Assembly: GCF_900103815.1 (NCBI RefSeq)
Contig: NZ_FNHZ01000001.1
Location: 434,001-498,000, forward strand
Origin: Lachnospira pectinoschiza
GTDB lineage: Bacteria > Bacillota > Clostridia > Lachnospirales > Lachnospiraceae
Direction: 5' to 3'
DNA length: 64,000 nt
A program made the position numbers and the translations under genes. Below the pieces are notes generated by a model that worked only from the letters and a program-made list of their open reading frames with translations, did not search any database and was not told where the DNA came from. Within the stretch, counting starts at the first letter, position 1; the number at the start of each line of letters is the position of its first letter. This document shows positions 16,702 to 24,574 of the stretch, piece after piece.

Positions 16702-19300
16702 AGATTTAAAGATAATGGGATATCTTCCAAAAAAAGATACAACTTGTAAGCTTTATGCAATAGGTTTTCCTAAGGCTTGGAAGGATATTTTAATAAAAGC
16801 AGAAAAATTAGAAAAACCTTATTGGAATCCGACATATTCTTTGCCAACTTATGCCTTAAAGAATTCTTTAGAGACGTGGCTTGAGGGGGCTGTTTCTCTT
16901 TCTCCTTTAAAAATAAGTTCTGATGATAGTAAATGGTTACTTTCTTGCGAAAGGGAGATGGATTTAGAACAATTATCGGAACATTTATGTATATGGCTTA
17001 CGATTAATTACTTAGACCCTAATGGAAAGTATAAGAATCCTCAGGTAAAAAAATTAATAGAAGAGCTTATAGACGAAATTGAAAAAAATGGATATGAAAC
17101 ATTAAAAACTCTTAAATCCGTTGAAGAAGTAAGACTCTTTGATGATAAAGGAATTCCTCTTGAAAACTACACTTTTCAAGCTTTTTCAATACTTATTAAT
17201 AATGCATTGATGGGAAAAAGCATTGTAATAAATAATAATAAATTAAAGTTGTATTATGCTGGTAGAAATCATTTCATAACAGAAGTGATTGAAGAAAAAG
17301 GACATTTATTCTCCTATGGCGTTACTTTTTCTCTACAAACAATTCCACCTAAAAGGGAAGCAATTCTTTTATGTGATTGTTCTATACATAGATGGATTTC
17401 TGAAAGAAGTGTTAATAATGAAGGCACGAGAAGAAATCCATGGCTTAATAAGGAAAAACATAATGTCCATATTTTTCAAAAAAATTGCAGGCTTTATAAG
17501 CTTCCACTTTATCAAACCTATAAAAAAGGAAATGAATATTATTGGTTAGATACAGAATTAAATTACTATAATATTTATTGTGGCGAAAGCATTCCAAAGG
17601 CGCATGAATTTATAGCAGATTTAGAAACTTATGCGAAAGCTGATAATCCAATGTTACTTTCATATAAAGTTGGAATGAGTAGTAACGGTTTTAAGGAAAA
17701 TAAGATTGGATCAGGACTTTCAGTATCTGATAAAAAGGATATTTATGATGGAGTTTTAGCCCATATAAAAGATTTGGTTACAGAACTTGATGATATAGAT
17801 AGTATTAAATCAAATAAAAATGCTAGAGCAAAACTTAAATTAGATAATATTAATTTTAATAAGGTGTTAGAAGACGAGGATAAAGAGTATTTTGCTGATA
17901 GGCTTTTTGAATGCCTAAAAGAACCTAAGCTAAATATAGAAGTATATGCACAAGACCATAATAAAGCCTGTGCAGAAAAAATTATAGAAAAGCTACAAAG
18001 CATTTTAAAAGATAGTGAGCAAATCAAGTTTAATATTAATTATTGTCCATTAGGCATAATGGGAGATCGATTAGATTCGGATAAGGTTTCTGGAAGTCTT
18101 AAACGAATAAATGAGATAGATAAGTTGCTTCCTTATGCTGACGAGCTAACTGTAGCCTTTATTTGTTTAGAAGGAGCTGATGTCTTTAAAAAGGATGGCG
18201 GAGATCCAAAGAATGCTATTAGAATAGGCTTTGCCTTAAAACATCGACCTACACAGTTTATTGTTCCGTGGGAAAGGGAAGTTGAAGAAAAAGATAGTCA
18301 GTTGGAAAATAGTCAGTTAGAAAATAGAATTAATAGTACTATTACAAGTGCTTTTGAGGATATGCTTCGCCAGCTCGGTTATTTGCGTGGCTTTGATGAA
18401 AAGCTAATTTTAAATGATGATGCCTTAATAAATAATTCTACAATTATGGCTATGCATCTATTTACTCAAGTTAATGTGGCCTATGGCAAGGCTCGCTATT
18501 TACCGCTGTGTGTGGAGATGGATTATAAGGATGGTCAGATTTATGTGGAATGTGATGCATTTTCAAAACCAAGAGTTCTTTATAGAGAGGCTTATTATGA
18601 GCTGGCTAAGTTAAGTATGGATAAGGATTTTGAGAAAAAATGTAACGATGCTGCAAAGTCCTTTTTTAAGCATAAAATTCTTGGCTGGAAGCGAATCTAT
18701 AAAGAGGATAAATCACTGCTTTTACTTCTAGAAGCTGACGGAAACACAAGATCTTTATGGAGTGGAATTACAGACGGAAATATTTGCAAGTATGACTATG
18801 AAAAGGCATATTGCCCTAAAGAATTCGATGTTGGGGATAAGGACAATTCTTACAAGGTGGATTTAAATGATACCAATATAAGAATTCTTAGAATTAGGGA
18901 TAATGCGGAAGTTCCAGATTATTACAATAATACTTTAGCAGATCCGGAGAATAATAAATTTTCATCAATAAGTGGTTTATTTAAATATCAGGATGTCTAT
19001 TGGGCAATTGCAGCTAGACCTAATAATAGTGATTATAAGAAAACCTATACACAATCAAAGATATCTAATCCATTTAATAGGTTTGCGACAAGAAATATAA
19101 TAGAGATTTATCCTATGCAGTTGCAAAAAAACGACAATCCAAATGAGTGGGTACATCTTACTAATTCCTTAAGAATAGGCGCTATTCAGTTTGATGAAGC
19201 TTTATCTAAACCACTTCCAAATCATTTGGCAAGCAAGCTAGAAGAGTATTTACCAGAATTTGGGACTGCGGAAGCTAGGAAATATAACTTTAAGAATTAG
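16694..19300 (+). CDS. pPIWI-RE protein (Argonaute-like, DUF3962/RNaseH-pPIWI_RE)
   Basis: An 868-residue protein starting at GTG, third gene of the operon. The N-terminal region (LKIMGYLPKKDTTCKLYAIG) fits the pPIWI_RE_X/DUF3962 module. A MID-like block has GGDPKNAIRIGFALKHRPTQ (D504, R510, Q521), characteristic of the family. The PIWI/RNase H-like domain follows: LLLEADGNTRSLW (D682), RILRIRDNAEVP (R735, E739, candidates for the R and E that name the family) and a C-terminal tail SLRIGAIQFDEALSKPLPNH. Members are predicted to use nucleic-acid guides with the helicase and nuclease against plasmids or phages, probably through R-loops. Whether the RNase H active site is intact cannot be decided by eye. 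Confidence 0.85.
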   Translation: MSKDLKIMGYLPKKDTTCKLYAIGFPKAWKDILIKAEKLEKPYWNPTYSLPTYALKNSLETWLEGAVSLSPLKISSDDSKWLLSCEREMDLEQLSEHLCIWLTINYLDPNGKYKNPQVKKLIEELIDEIEKNGYETLKTLKSVEEVRLFDDKGIPLENYTFQAFSILINNALMGKSIVINNNKLKLYYAGRNHFITEVIEEKGHLFSYGVTFSLQTIPPKREAILLCDCSIHRWISERSVNNEGTRRNPWLNKEKHNVHIFQKNCRLYKLPLYQTYKKGNEYYWLDTELNYYNIYCGESIPKAHEFIADLETYAKADNPMLLSYKVGMSSNGFKENKIGSGLSVSDKKDIYDGVLAHIKDLVTELDDIDSIKSNKNARAKLKLDNINFNKVLEDEDKEYFADRLFECLKEPKLNIEVYAQDHNKACAEKIIEKLQSILKDSEQIKFNINYCPLGIMGDRLDSDKVSGSLKRINEIDKLLPYADELTVAFICLEGADVFKKDGGDPKNAIRIGFALKHRPTQFIVPWEREVEEKDSQLENSQLENRINSTITSAFEDMLRQLGYLRGFDEKLILNDDALINNSTIMAMHLFTQVNVAYGKARYLPLCVEMDYKDGQIYVECDAFSKPRVLYREAYYELAKLSMDKDFEKKCNDAAKSFFKHKILGWKRIYKEDKSLLLLLEADGNTRSLWSGITDGNICKYDYEKAYCPKEFDVGDKDNSYKVDLNDTNIRILRIRDNAEVPDYYNNTLADPENNKFSSISGLFKYQDVYWAIAARPNNSDYKKTYTQSKISNPFNRFATRNIIEIYPMQLQKNDNPNEWVHLTNSLRIGAIQFDEALSKPLPNHLASKLEEYLPEFGTAEARKYNFKN

Positions 19301-19315
19301 AATAGAATAATCGCT

Positions 19316-19348
19316 ATTACTATTGTGATAGTTACTATCATTAGTAAT
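19316..19348. repeat. 33-bp near-perfect inverted repeat after the pPIWI-RE operon
   Basis: ATTACTA and TGATAGT (19316-19322, 19326-19332) mirror ACTATCA and TAGTAAT (19334-19340, 19342-19348). It begins 16 bp after the pPIWI-RE stop. No U-tract follows, so it may be an operator for the next gene or the edge of the island rather than a terminator. Confidence 0.6.
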
Positions 19349-19415
19349 TCCAGCCCTTGTTCTTTCTTCTGTATTTTGTTACCCTAGATTAGTATCTACA
19401 AAAGGAGGAAGTATT

Positions 19416-19877
19416 ATGATAAGAAGAGCTTTAAAAGAGGATATTCCAACAATTCTAGATTTACTTTTACAGGTAAATTTAGTTCATCACGAAGGAAGAC
19501 CGGATATTTTTAACGTAGGCACTAAGTATACTAAAGAGCAGTTAGAGGAATTAATAAAGGAAGATTTAAATCCTATTTTTGTTGCAGAGGAAGATGGACA
19601 GGTTTTAGGCTATGCTTTCTGTCAGACACAGCAACACATAGGAGATAACATTTTAACAGATATAAAGTCTCTTTACATCGACGATTTATGCGTAGATGAG
19701 AAGGCTAGAGGAAAGCACCTAGGAACAAAACTTCTTGATTATGTTAAGAGTTTTGCCAAGGAAAATGGATACTACAACGTAACTTTAAATGTTTGGGCTT
19801 GCAATGAAAGCGCTATGAAGTTCTACGAGAAGAGTGGATTTGAGAGCTTAAAGCTTGGTATGGAAATGAAGATGTAG
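19416..19877 (+). CDS. GNAT family N-acetyltransferase
   Basis: A 153-residue GNAT. The acetyl-CoA binding motif A is LYIDDLCVDEKARGKHLGTKLLDYVKSFA split around residues 88-116 (RGKHLGTKLL), followed by motif B, NVTLNVWACNESAMKFYEKSGF. Substrate unknown. AAAGGAGGAAG before the ATG is a strong ribosome site. Codon use is chromosomal, so the defence island ends before it. Confidence 0.92.
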   Translation: MIRRALKEDIPTILDLLLQVNLVHHEGRPDIFNVGTKYTKEQLEELIKEDLNPIFVAEEDGQVLGYAFCQTQQHIGDNILTDIKSLYIDDLCVDEKARGKHLGTKLLDYVKSFAKENGYYNVTLNVWACNESAMKFYEKSGFESLKLGMEMKM

Positions 19878-19886
19878 AATATAGAT

Positions 19887-19906
19887 GTTGATAAGTAAAA
19901 GGAGTT
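19887..19906. repeat. 20-bp direct repeat, copy 1
   Basis: GTTGATAAGTAAAAGGAGTT immediately after the GNAT stop. It equals the left arm of the terminator at 20494-20534 but lacks the right arm here. Confidence 0.85.
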
Positions 19907-20008
19907 AAAAAGTGTAATTAGCAGTATATTTTGCAATATGTAATTAAAGTGGTATAATAAGTTGCTTTTTATATGATTAAAAAATAAAAATTAGGAGGCA
20001 TAATTATT

Positions 20009-20482
20009 ATGAGAAGTGCAACAACTATTAGACTTTTGGGAAACATAGTAATGTTTGTTTCAATTGCAGTGGCAGTTATTTTAGGAATTTTATTTTTAAA
20101 TTCTGATAATGATTTACTTGAAATTTTTGCAATCCCAGTAATTATTGTACTTGTGATTGTAGCATTTGTACAAAAAACTATGTTAGATGGATTTGCAGAT
20201 ATTATTGATAACACATATGCAATCGCATGTAAGCTTAATGACATACCAGTAAATTCCGCAAAAGATATGGCAACTAATACTGTTACTTTTAGACAGCCAG
20301 TTAGCAATGCAAATGGTCAGGGAATGAATAATCAGCCATATCAATTTAACCCTAATGAAATGAACAATCAGGCATATCAGTATAATGCTAATAATGGAAT
20401 GAACAATCAGTCATACCAAGCTAATTCAGCAAATACAAACAACAATGTAAATAATACATATGATCCTAACAACATGATGTAA
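20009..20482 (+). CDS. Small membrane protein with Asn/Gln-rich repeat tail
   Basis: A 157-residue protein with two membrane helices (about residues 10-29 and 36-58) and a C-terminal tail of imperfect repeats: NNQPYQFNPNEM, NNQAYQYNANNGM, NNQSYQANSANT. The N-terminal part resembles small uncharacterised Firmicute membrane proteins. The tail is low-complexity and probably disordered. Not recognised as a named family. AGGAGG precedes the ATG. It lies between two copies of a 20-bp direct repeat. Confidence 0.75.
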   Translation: MRSATTIRLLGNIVMFVSIAVAVILGILFLNSDNDLLEIFAIPVIIVLVIVAFVQKTMLDGFADIIDNTYAIACKLNDIPVNSAKDMATNTVTFRQPVSNANGQGMNNQPYQFNPNEMNNQAYQYNANNGMNNQSYQANSANTNNNVNNTYDPNNMM

Positions 20483-20493
20483 TAAATCTAGTT

Positions 20494-20513
20494 GTTGATA
20501 AGTAAAAGGAGTT
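20494..20513. repeat. 20-bp direct repeat, copy 2
   Basis: Identical to 19887-19906; here it continues into the complete terminator stem. Confidence 0.85.
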
Positions 20514-20534
20514 GCCATCTGGCAACTCCTTTTT
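20504..20534 (+). terminator. Strong Rho-independent terminator
   Basis: AAAAGGAGTTGCC (20504-20516) pairs with GGCAACTCCTTTT (20521-20533) over a four-base loop, ending in T residues. Confidence 0.9.
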
Positions 20535-21023
20535 GGGTTAACGGGCCTATTATAGGACTGTTACGGGTCTATAATAGGGTTATATTTCCTAATCACTGCA
20601 GTTAAATTCTTTCTTTTTGCTAATTACCGGTAATAAAAAAATCCCGTTTTTTGTAACCTACAGGTAATAGCCAAGAAATCTTATTTTGATGGTAAGAGGC
20701 TAACTAAATTAATTTAATATCGTACAGGTAAAGTGTTAAAAACCCCTTTTTGCTTGTAAGCACCGATTTTGTAACCTCGCCCCTGATTAAGCAAGTTACA
20801 AGTAATTCCCAGAAATTTATCATCTACCGGTATTGTAAGTTTTAAGGCAATTAGGAGATTACCGGCAAAAGCAAAGAAATCAAATATTACCTGCAACTTG
20901 TTGCAAACATTTAACTAGCTTCATACGGGTAATAATAAGAATTCTTCTGTGTGCCCGTATCAACTGTTGAATATCCGGATTTTTTCCCAAATCCTGTAAT
21001 TTCACATACCATCAAAACATGAG
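20535..21023. other. Non-coding interval with short CCGGTAA-like motifs
   Basis: No convincing gene. The stretch is rich in recurring short motifs such as ACCGGTAA, CAGGTAA and CGGGTAA, and has an AGAATTCTTCTGTGTGCCCG motif near 20938 that recurs in altered form near 54772 and 58018. It appears to be built of decayed intergenic repeats. Confidence 0.5.
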
Positions 21024-21216
21024 AAATCTCAACTTACCCGCAAAAACCCAGAATTCCAGTACGAAACCAAGGCCCAAAGGGCACCAAAGTCCCGGGAAAT
21101 CTCAACTTACCCGCAAAATCCCAGAATTCCAGCATGAAACCAAGGCTCAAAGGGCGCCAAAGTTCCGGGCTATATAAAAACCATGCCCCAAAAGGCGCCA
21201 AAGCCCCGGGAAACCA
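21024..21216. repeat. 73-bp tandem repeat, two full copies and a partial third
   Basis: Units begin at 21024 and 21097 with AAATCTCAACTTACCCGCAA and end in CCCGGG or CCGGGC; they differ at only a few positions. A third, partial unit (CATGCCCCAAAAGGCGCC...) follows to about 21216. The open minus-strand frame through it is a by-product of repetition. Confidence 0.8.
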
Positions 21217-21257
21217 CCCCCCGGAAAACCACACCCCCGGCAACCCGGCAACCCCTT

Positions 21258-21641
21258 CTATCCCAACTCCCCATGCTTCTCATAATTAGTCACACGAGTA
21301 GCCTTATTCTTCTCATCCACAAATACTACCTTTGGCTTATGTTCCTTAGCTTCCTTGTCGCTATAGCTTGCATAACACATAATTATTACGTTATCGCCAA
21401 CCTGTACCTGTCTTGCAGCTGCACCGTTAAGGCAGATCATACCTGAACCTGGCTCGCCAGCAATAGTGTAAGTTTCAAATCTGTTTCCGTTTTGTACGTC
21501 TACGATTTGTACCATTTCATATTCTAAGATTCCAGCAGCTTCAAGAAGTTCGCTATCAATAGTGATACTTCCAACGTAGTTTAATTCTGCCTGTGTTACC
21601 ACAGCGCGGTGAATCTTTCCCTTAAGCATTGTTAAATTCAT
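21258..21641 (-). CDS. panD: Aspartate 1-decarboxylase
   Basis: A 127-residue pyruvoyl enzyme making beta-alanine from L-aspartate for pantothenate. The self-cleavage site is NYVGSITID, with Gly24-Ser25 giving the pyruvoyl group. ASP-binding [10 protein letters not shown] at the N-terminus and [20 protein letters not shown] are typical. It is last in the pan cluster, 101 bp after panC, the gap holding a hairpin. AAGGAG precedes the ATG. Confidence 0.97.
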   Translation of the reverse strand: MNLTMLKGKIHRAVVTQAELNYVGSITIDSELLEAAGILEYEMVQIVDVQNGNRFETYTIAGEPGSGMICLNGAAARQVQVGDNVIIMCYASYSDKEAKEHKPKVVFVDEKNKATRVTNYEKHGELG

Positions 21642-21680
21642 AAATTACTCCTTAATATATCCGATTAAATTAAATAACAG

Positions 21681-21732
21681 CTTGCCGCCAATCGACTAAG
21701 CCATAAAAGTCGTTCACGTTCATGGCGGCAAG
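21681..21732. promoter_or_regulatory. Long hairpin between panC and panD
   Basis: CTTGCCGCCA (21681-21690) pairs with TGGCGGCAAG (21723-21732), with CGACT/AGTCG pairing inside. On the minus strand it lies in the panD leader and has no U-tract, so attenuation, mRNA processing or stabilisation are possible. On the plus strand it is followed by CCACTTTTTT, which could stop antisense transcription. Confidence 0.55.
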
Positions 21733-21742
21733 CCACTTTTTT

Positions 21743-22582
21743 CTATGCAAAGAAATTATCAATTAATCTTGTCTTACCAATATAAACTGCAACTGCACAA
21801 AGGATTTCTCCTGTGATTTGCTTTACAGGCTGAAGTTCGTTTGTTTCAACGATTTCAACGTAGTCAATCTTTGCAAGAGGTTCAGTTTCAATAATCTTTG
21901 TAACTTCTTCTTTAATCTTATCTGCATCATGAACACCAGATAAAAGAAGAGACTTACCAGTTGTAAGAGCCTTATTAATAATAAGAGCAGCCTTTCTCTC
22001 ATCAAAGCTTAAGTATGTATTTCTTGAGCTCTTTGCAAGGCCGTCATTTTCACGAATAATAGGGCAACCAACGATTTCAATGTTAAAGTTTAAGTCACGA
22101 ACCATGCGCTTTACGATGCATAACTGCTGTGCATCCTTCTGACCAAAGTAAGCTCTATCAGCTTCTGCAATGTTGAAAAGCTTAGAAACTACTGTACAAA
22201 CACCATTAAAGTGAATTGGACGAGTCTTACCGCAAAGTCCCTTAGATAAAACGTCTACTCCAACATGAGTATGGAAGCCATCAAGATACATTTCTTCAGG
22301 ACTTGGATTAAAGATTAAGTCAACGCCTAAATCTCTACATAACTGGCAATCAGCCTCAAAATCTCTAGGATAGCTCTCTAAATCTTCCCCTACACCAAAC
22401 TGAATAGGATTAACAAAATCACTAACGATAACGATGTCGTTTTCTTCTCTAGCTCTCTTAATAAGGCTAGCATGTCCTTCGTGTAGGAAGCCCATTGTTG
22501 GAACTAAGCCAATGCTTAAGCCCTCCTTCTTCCAAGGCTTAACAAATCTCTTTACTTCTTCAACTGTCTTTGTAATCTTCAT
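21743..22582 (-). CDS. panC: Pantothenate synthetase
   Basis: A 279-residue enzyme condensing pantoate and beta-alanine with ATP. The nucleotide-binding PTMGFLHEGHASLI (HxGH motif), NPIQFGVGEDLESYPRDFEAD, GKTRPIHFNGVCTVV and the KSSRNTYLS (KMSKS-like) motif are all present. Start follows panB by only 4 bp, so the two are translationally linked. Confidence 0.97.
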   Translation of the reverse strand: MKITKTVEEVKRFVKPWKKEGLSIGLVPTMGFLHEGHASLIKRAREENDIVIVSDFVNPIQFGVGEDLESYPRDFEADCQLCRDLGVDLIFNPSPEEMYLDGFHTHVGVDVLSKGLCGKTRPIHFNGVCTVVSKLFNIAEADRAYFGQKDAQQLCIVKRMVRDLNFNIEIVGCPIIRENDGLAKSSRNTYLSFDERKAALIINKALTTGKSLLLSGVHDADKIKEEVTKIIETEPLAKIDYVEIVETNELQPVKQITGEILCAVAVYIGKTRLIDNFFA

Positions 22583-22586
22583 TTCC

Positions 22587-23420
22587 CTAATTTTCCTCGA
22601 TTTCCTTTAAAATTTCTTCGTCTATTGCAAATGTATGCTCCTCGCTAGGATATACCCCAGCCTTTACTTCCTCGTCATATTTTACAAAGGCATCCTTCAT
22701 TTCCTCTCCGATATTTGCGAAGTGTTTTACAAACTTAGGCTTAAGGCCATCAAACATGTTTAACATATCCTGGTAAACTAAAACCTGTCCGTCGCAGCCA
22801 GCACCAGCACCGATTCCTATTGTAGGAATGTGAAGCTTCTTAGATACGATGCTTGCTAGCTTTGCAGGTACGCACTCAAGTACAACCATGAAAGCACCAG
22901 CCTTTTCTACTGCAAGAGCATCCTCGATTAACTGTTTAGCCTGATTAAGATTTTTTCCCTGAACCTTAAAACCGCCAAAGCTGTTAATAGACTGAGGTGT
23001 TAAACCGATGTGGGCACAAACTGGGATGTCGGCCTTTGTAATAGCCTCGATTTGCTCACAAACCTTAGCACCGCCTTCAAGCTTAACGGCCTGTGCGTGA
23101 CCTTCCTTAACCAAGCGACCAGCATTGTAAACTGCGTCATAAATGGAAGTCTGGTAAGATAGGAAAGGCATGTCTGCTATTAAAAATGTGTTCTCTAATC
23201 CGCGAGATACTGCTCTTGTATGATGAATCATGTCCTCCATAGTTACTGAAAGTGTGTCCTTGTAACCAAGTATTGTCATGCCGAGGGAATCACCTATTAA
23301 AATGCAATCAATGCCGGCCTTTTCCATAAGACAAGCTGTTGTGTAGTCGTAGCATGTAAGCATGCTAATCTTTCTTCCCTCTTGCTTAGCCTTTGCTAGG
23401 CTTGTAACTGTTCTTTTCAT
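22587..23420 (-). CDS. panB: 3-methyl-2-oxobutanoate hydroxymethyltransferase
   Basis: A 277-residue TIM-barrel enzyme adding a hydroxymethyl group from 5,10-methylene-THF to ketoisovalerate, giving ketopantoate. Signatures: [32 protein letters not shown] (metal-binding Asp), [10 protein letters not shown] and [14 protein letters not shown]. Full length. GGAG lies just upstream of the ATG. Confidence 0.97.
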   Translation of the reverse strand: MKRTVTSLAKAKQEGRKISMLTCYDYTTACLMEKAGIDCILIGDSLGMTILGYKDTLSVTMEDMIHHTRAVSRGLENTFLIADMPFLSYQTSIYDAVYNAGRLVKEGHAQAVKLEGGAKVCEQIEAITKADIPVCAHIGLTPQSINSFGGFKVQGKNLNQAKQLIEDALAVEKAGAFMVVLECVPAKLASIVSKKLHIPTIGIGAGAGCDGQVLVYQDMLNMFDGLKPKFVKHFANIGEEMKDAFVKYDEEVKAGVYPSEEHTFAIDEEILKEIEEN

Positions 23421-23439
23421 GTTTAGCTCCTTTATCTAG

Positions 23440-24306
23440 TTAGTCCTCCAAAAGCGTATTTATTTCTGAATAGTCTCTGTCTGGATACTTCTTGTTGGCA
23501 ATTAAGACCAACTGGCGAGACAGGGCCTTGTAGGCCTCTAAGTAATTGTCTTTACCCTTAAGACAATCAAGGTGGGAGGCAATAGTTTTGCTATCGTTTC
23601 TTTCTATCGGGCCAGTTAATGCATTTTCACAGCCCTTATTAATTATGTTAGAAAGATTACTCTCTAAAATGTTTGATAAGGCTAAGTTAGCACTCTTACT
23701 TGAAAAGCCACAATCAAGTAAAAGATTAGTTGCCATGTTCACAAGGCCTATCATTAAATTAGAGGCAAACACTGCACTAGTGTGGTATTTAACCTTGTCC
23801 TTAGAATCGATGAACTCGTAGTTGTTATTGCAAGACTTAATAAGCTCCTCGATTTGTCTCTTTTTTTCAAGAATCTCAGTATCTGTGAGACTAGTTTCAA
23901 TTGTAAAAAACGCTTTGGATAAATCCTGGTAAGACGTGTATTTATCTGATATTGCCAGGAATGGATGAACCGAAAAAGTAAAGGCACCCTTGTCCTTTAG
24001 TTCCGATAAGATTGTGTGATTAAAAGCTCCACTACAGTGACAAAAGATTTTCCCTAAAACCTCGTACTGGGAAATTTCTTTTGAAAGGGCGGCTAGCGCA
24101 CTATCTGGCACTGTAAGGAAAATAATATCGCTTTCACTTACAAGATCTTTAATGTTACTAAATTGCTTAGAGTCAGTAAACTCCGCTGCTTTTAATGATG
24201 AAGCTAAGTTTTGGCTATAGTAGCCGGATAAAAAATGCTGGTTAAGTTTGAAATATTTTCCGAGAGAAAAACCAACTTTACCAGCACCAATAAAACCTAT
24301 ATTCAT
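23440..24306 (-). CDS. Rossmann-fold DUF2520 oxidoreductase in pan cluster
   Basis: A 288-residue protein with an N-terminal NADP-binding Rossmann fold (MNIGFIGAGKVGFSLGKYF, GxGxxG) and a helical DUF2520 C-terminal domain. The HCSGAF and VHPFLAIS segments are characteristic of DUF2520. It heads the panB-panC-panD cluster and no classical panE is in view, so it is a candidate ketopantoate reductase; that is inference from position. Start at 24306 is fixed by AAGGCGGTG; a longer frame to 24360 is not supported. Confidence 0.88.
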   Translation of the reverse strand: MNIGFIGAGKVGFSLGKYFKLNQHFLSGYYSQNLASSLKAAEFTDSKQFSNIKDLVSESDIIFLTVPDSALAALSKEISQYEVLGKIFCHCSGAFNHTILSELKDKGAFTFSVHPFLAISDKYTSYQDLSKAFFTIETSLTDTEILEKKRQIEELIKSCNNNYEFIDSKDKVKYHTSAVFASNLMIGLVNMATNLLLDCGFSSKSANLALSNILESNLSNIINKGCENALTGPIERNDSKTIASHLDCLKGKDNYLEAYKALSRQLVLIANKKYPDRDYSEINTLLED

Positions 24307-24516
24307 ATAATCACCGCCTTTCGTACCCTTGCCTAATAAGCAAAACATCCTGTCATGCATAGGATCAAAATAAAGTGATATTTACTTAAAATCATATTAA
24401 AAGTTATCGGTACAGCTTCTTTCGAATACCATCCAATAGCTGACTATAGCACGAGAGTTGGGGAGAGTCAATTATTGTTTAGAATTTTAAGCAATATGTA
24501 GAATTCTCTAAATGTA

Positions 24517-24525
24517 TGCTATACT
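24517..24525 (+). promoter_or_regulatory. Extended -10 promoter for the VanX-like gene
   Basis: TGCTATACT is an extended -10 element about 50 bp before the ATG at 24575. The matching -35 (TGTAGA at 24497-24502) is weak. Confidence 0.5.
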
Positions 24526-24574
24526 AATAGAATAAATACAAAAGTAAATTTCAGAAAGAGGGGACAACTTAATT

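Noticed and set aside
20714-20896. 60-codon minus-strand ORF
   Set aside because: No ribosome site and composed of the CCGGTAA-like repeated words.
21034-21243. Open minus-strand frame rich in Trp, Phe, Gly and Pro
   Set aside because: It runs through the 73-bp tandem repeat; the open frame is produced by repetition and has no ribosome site.
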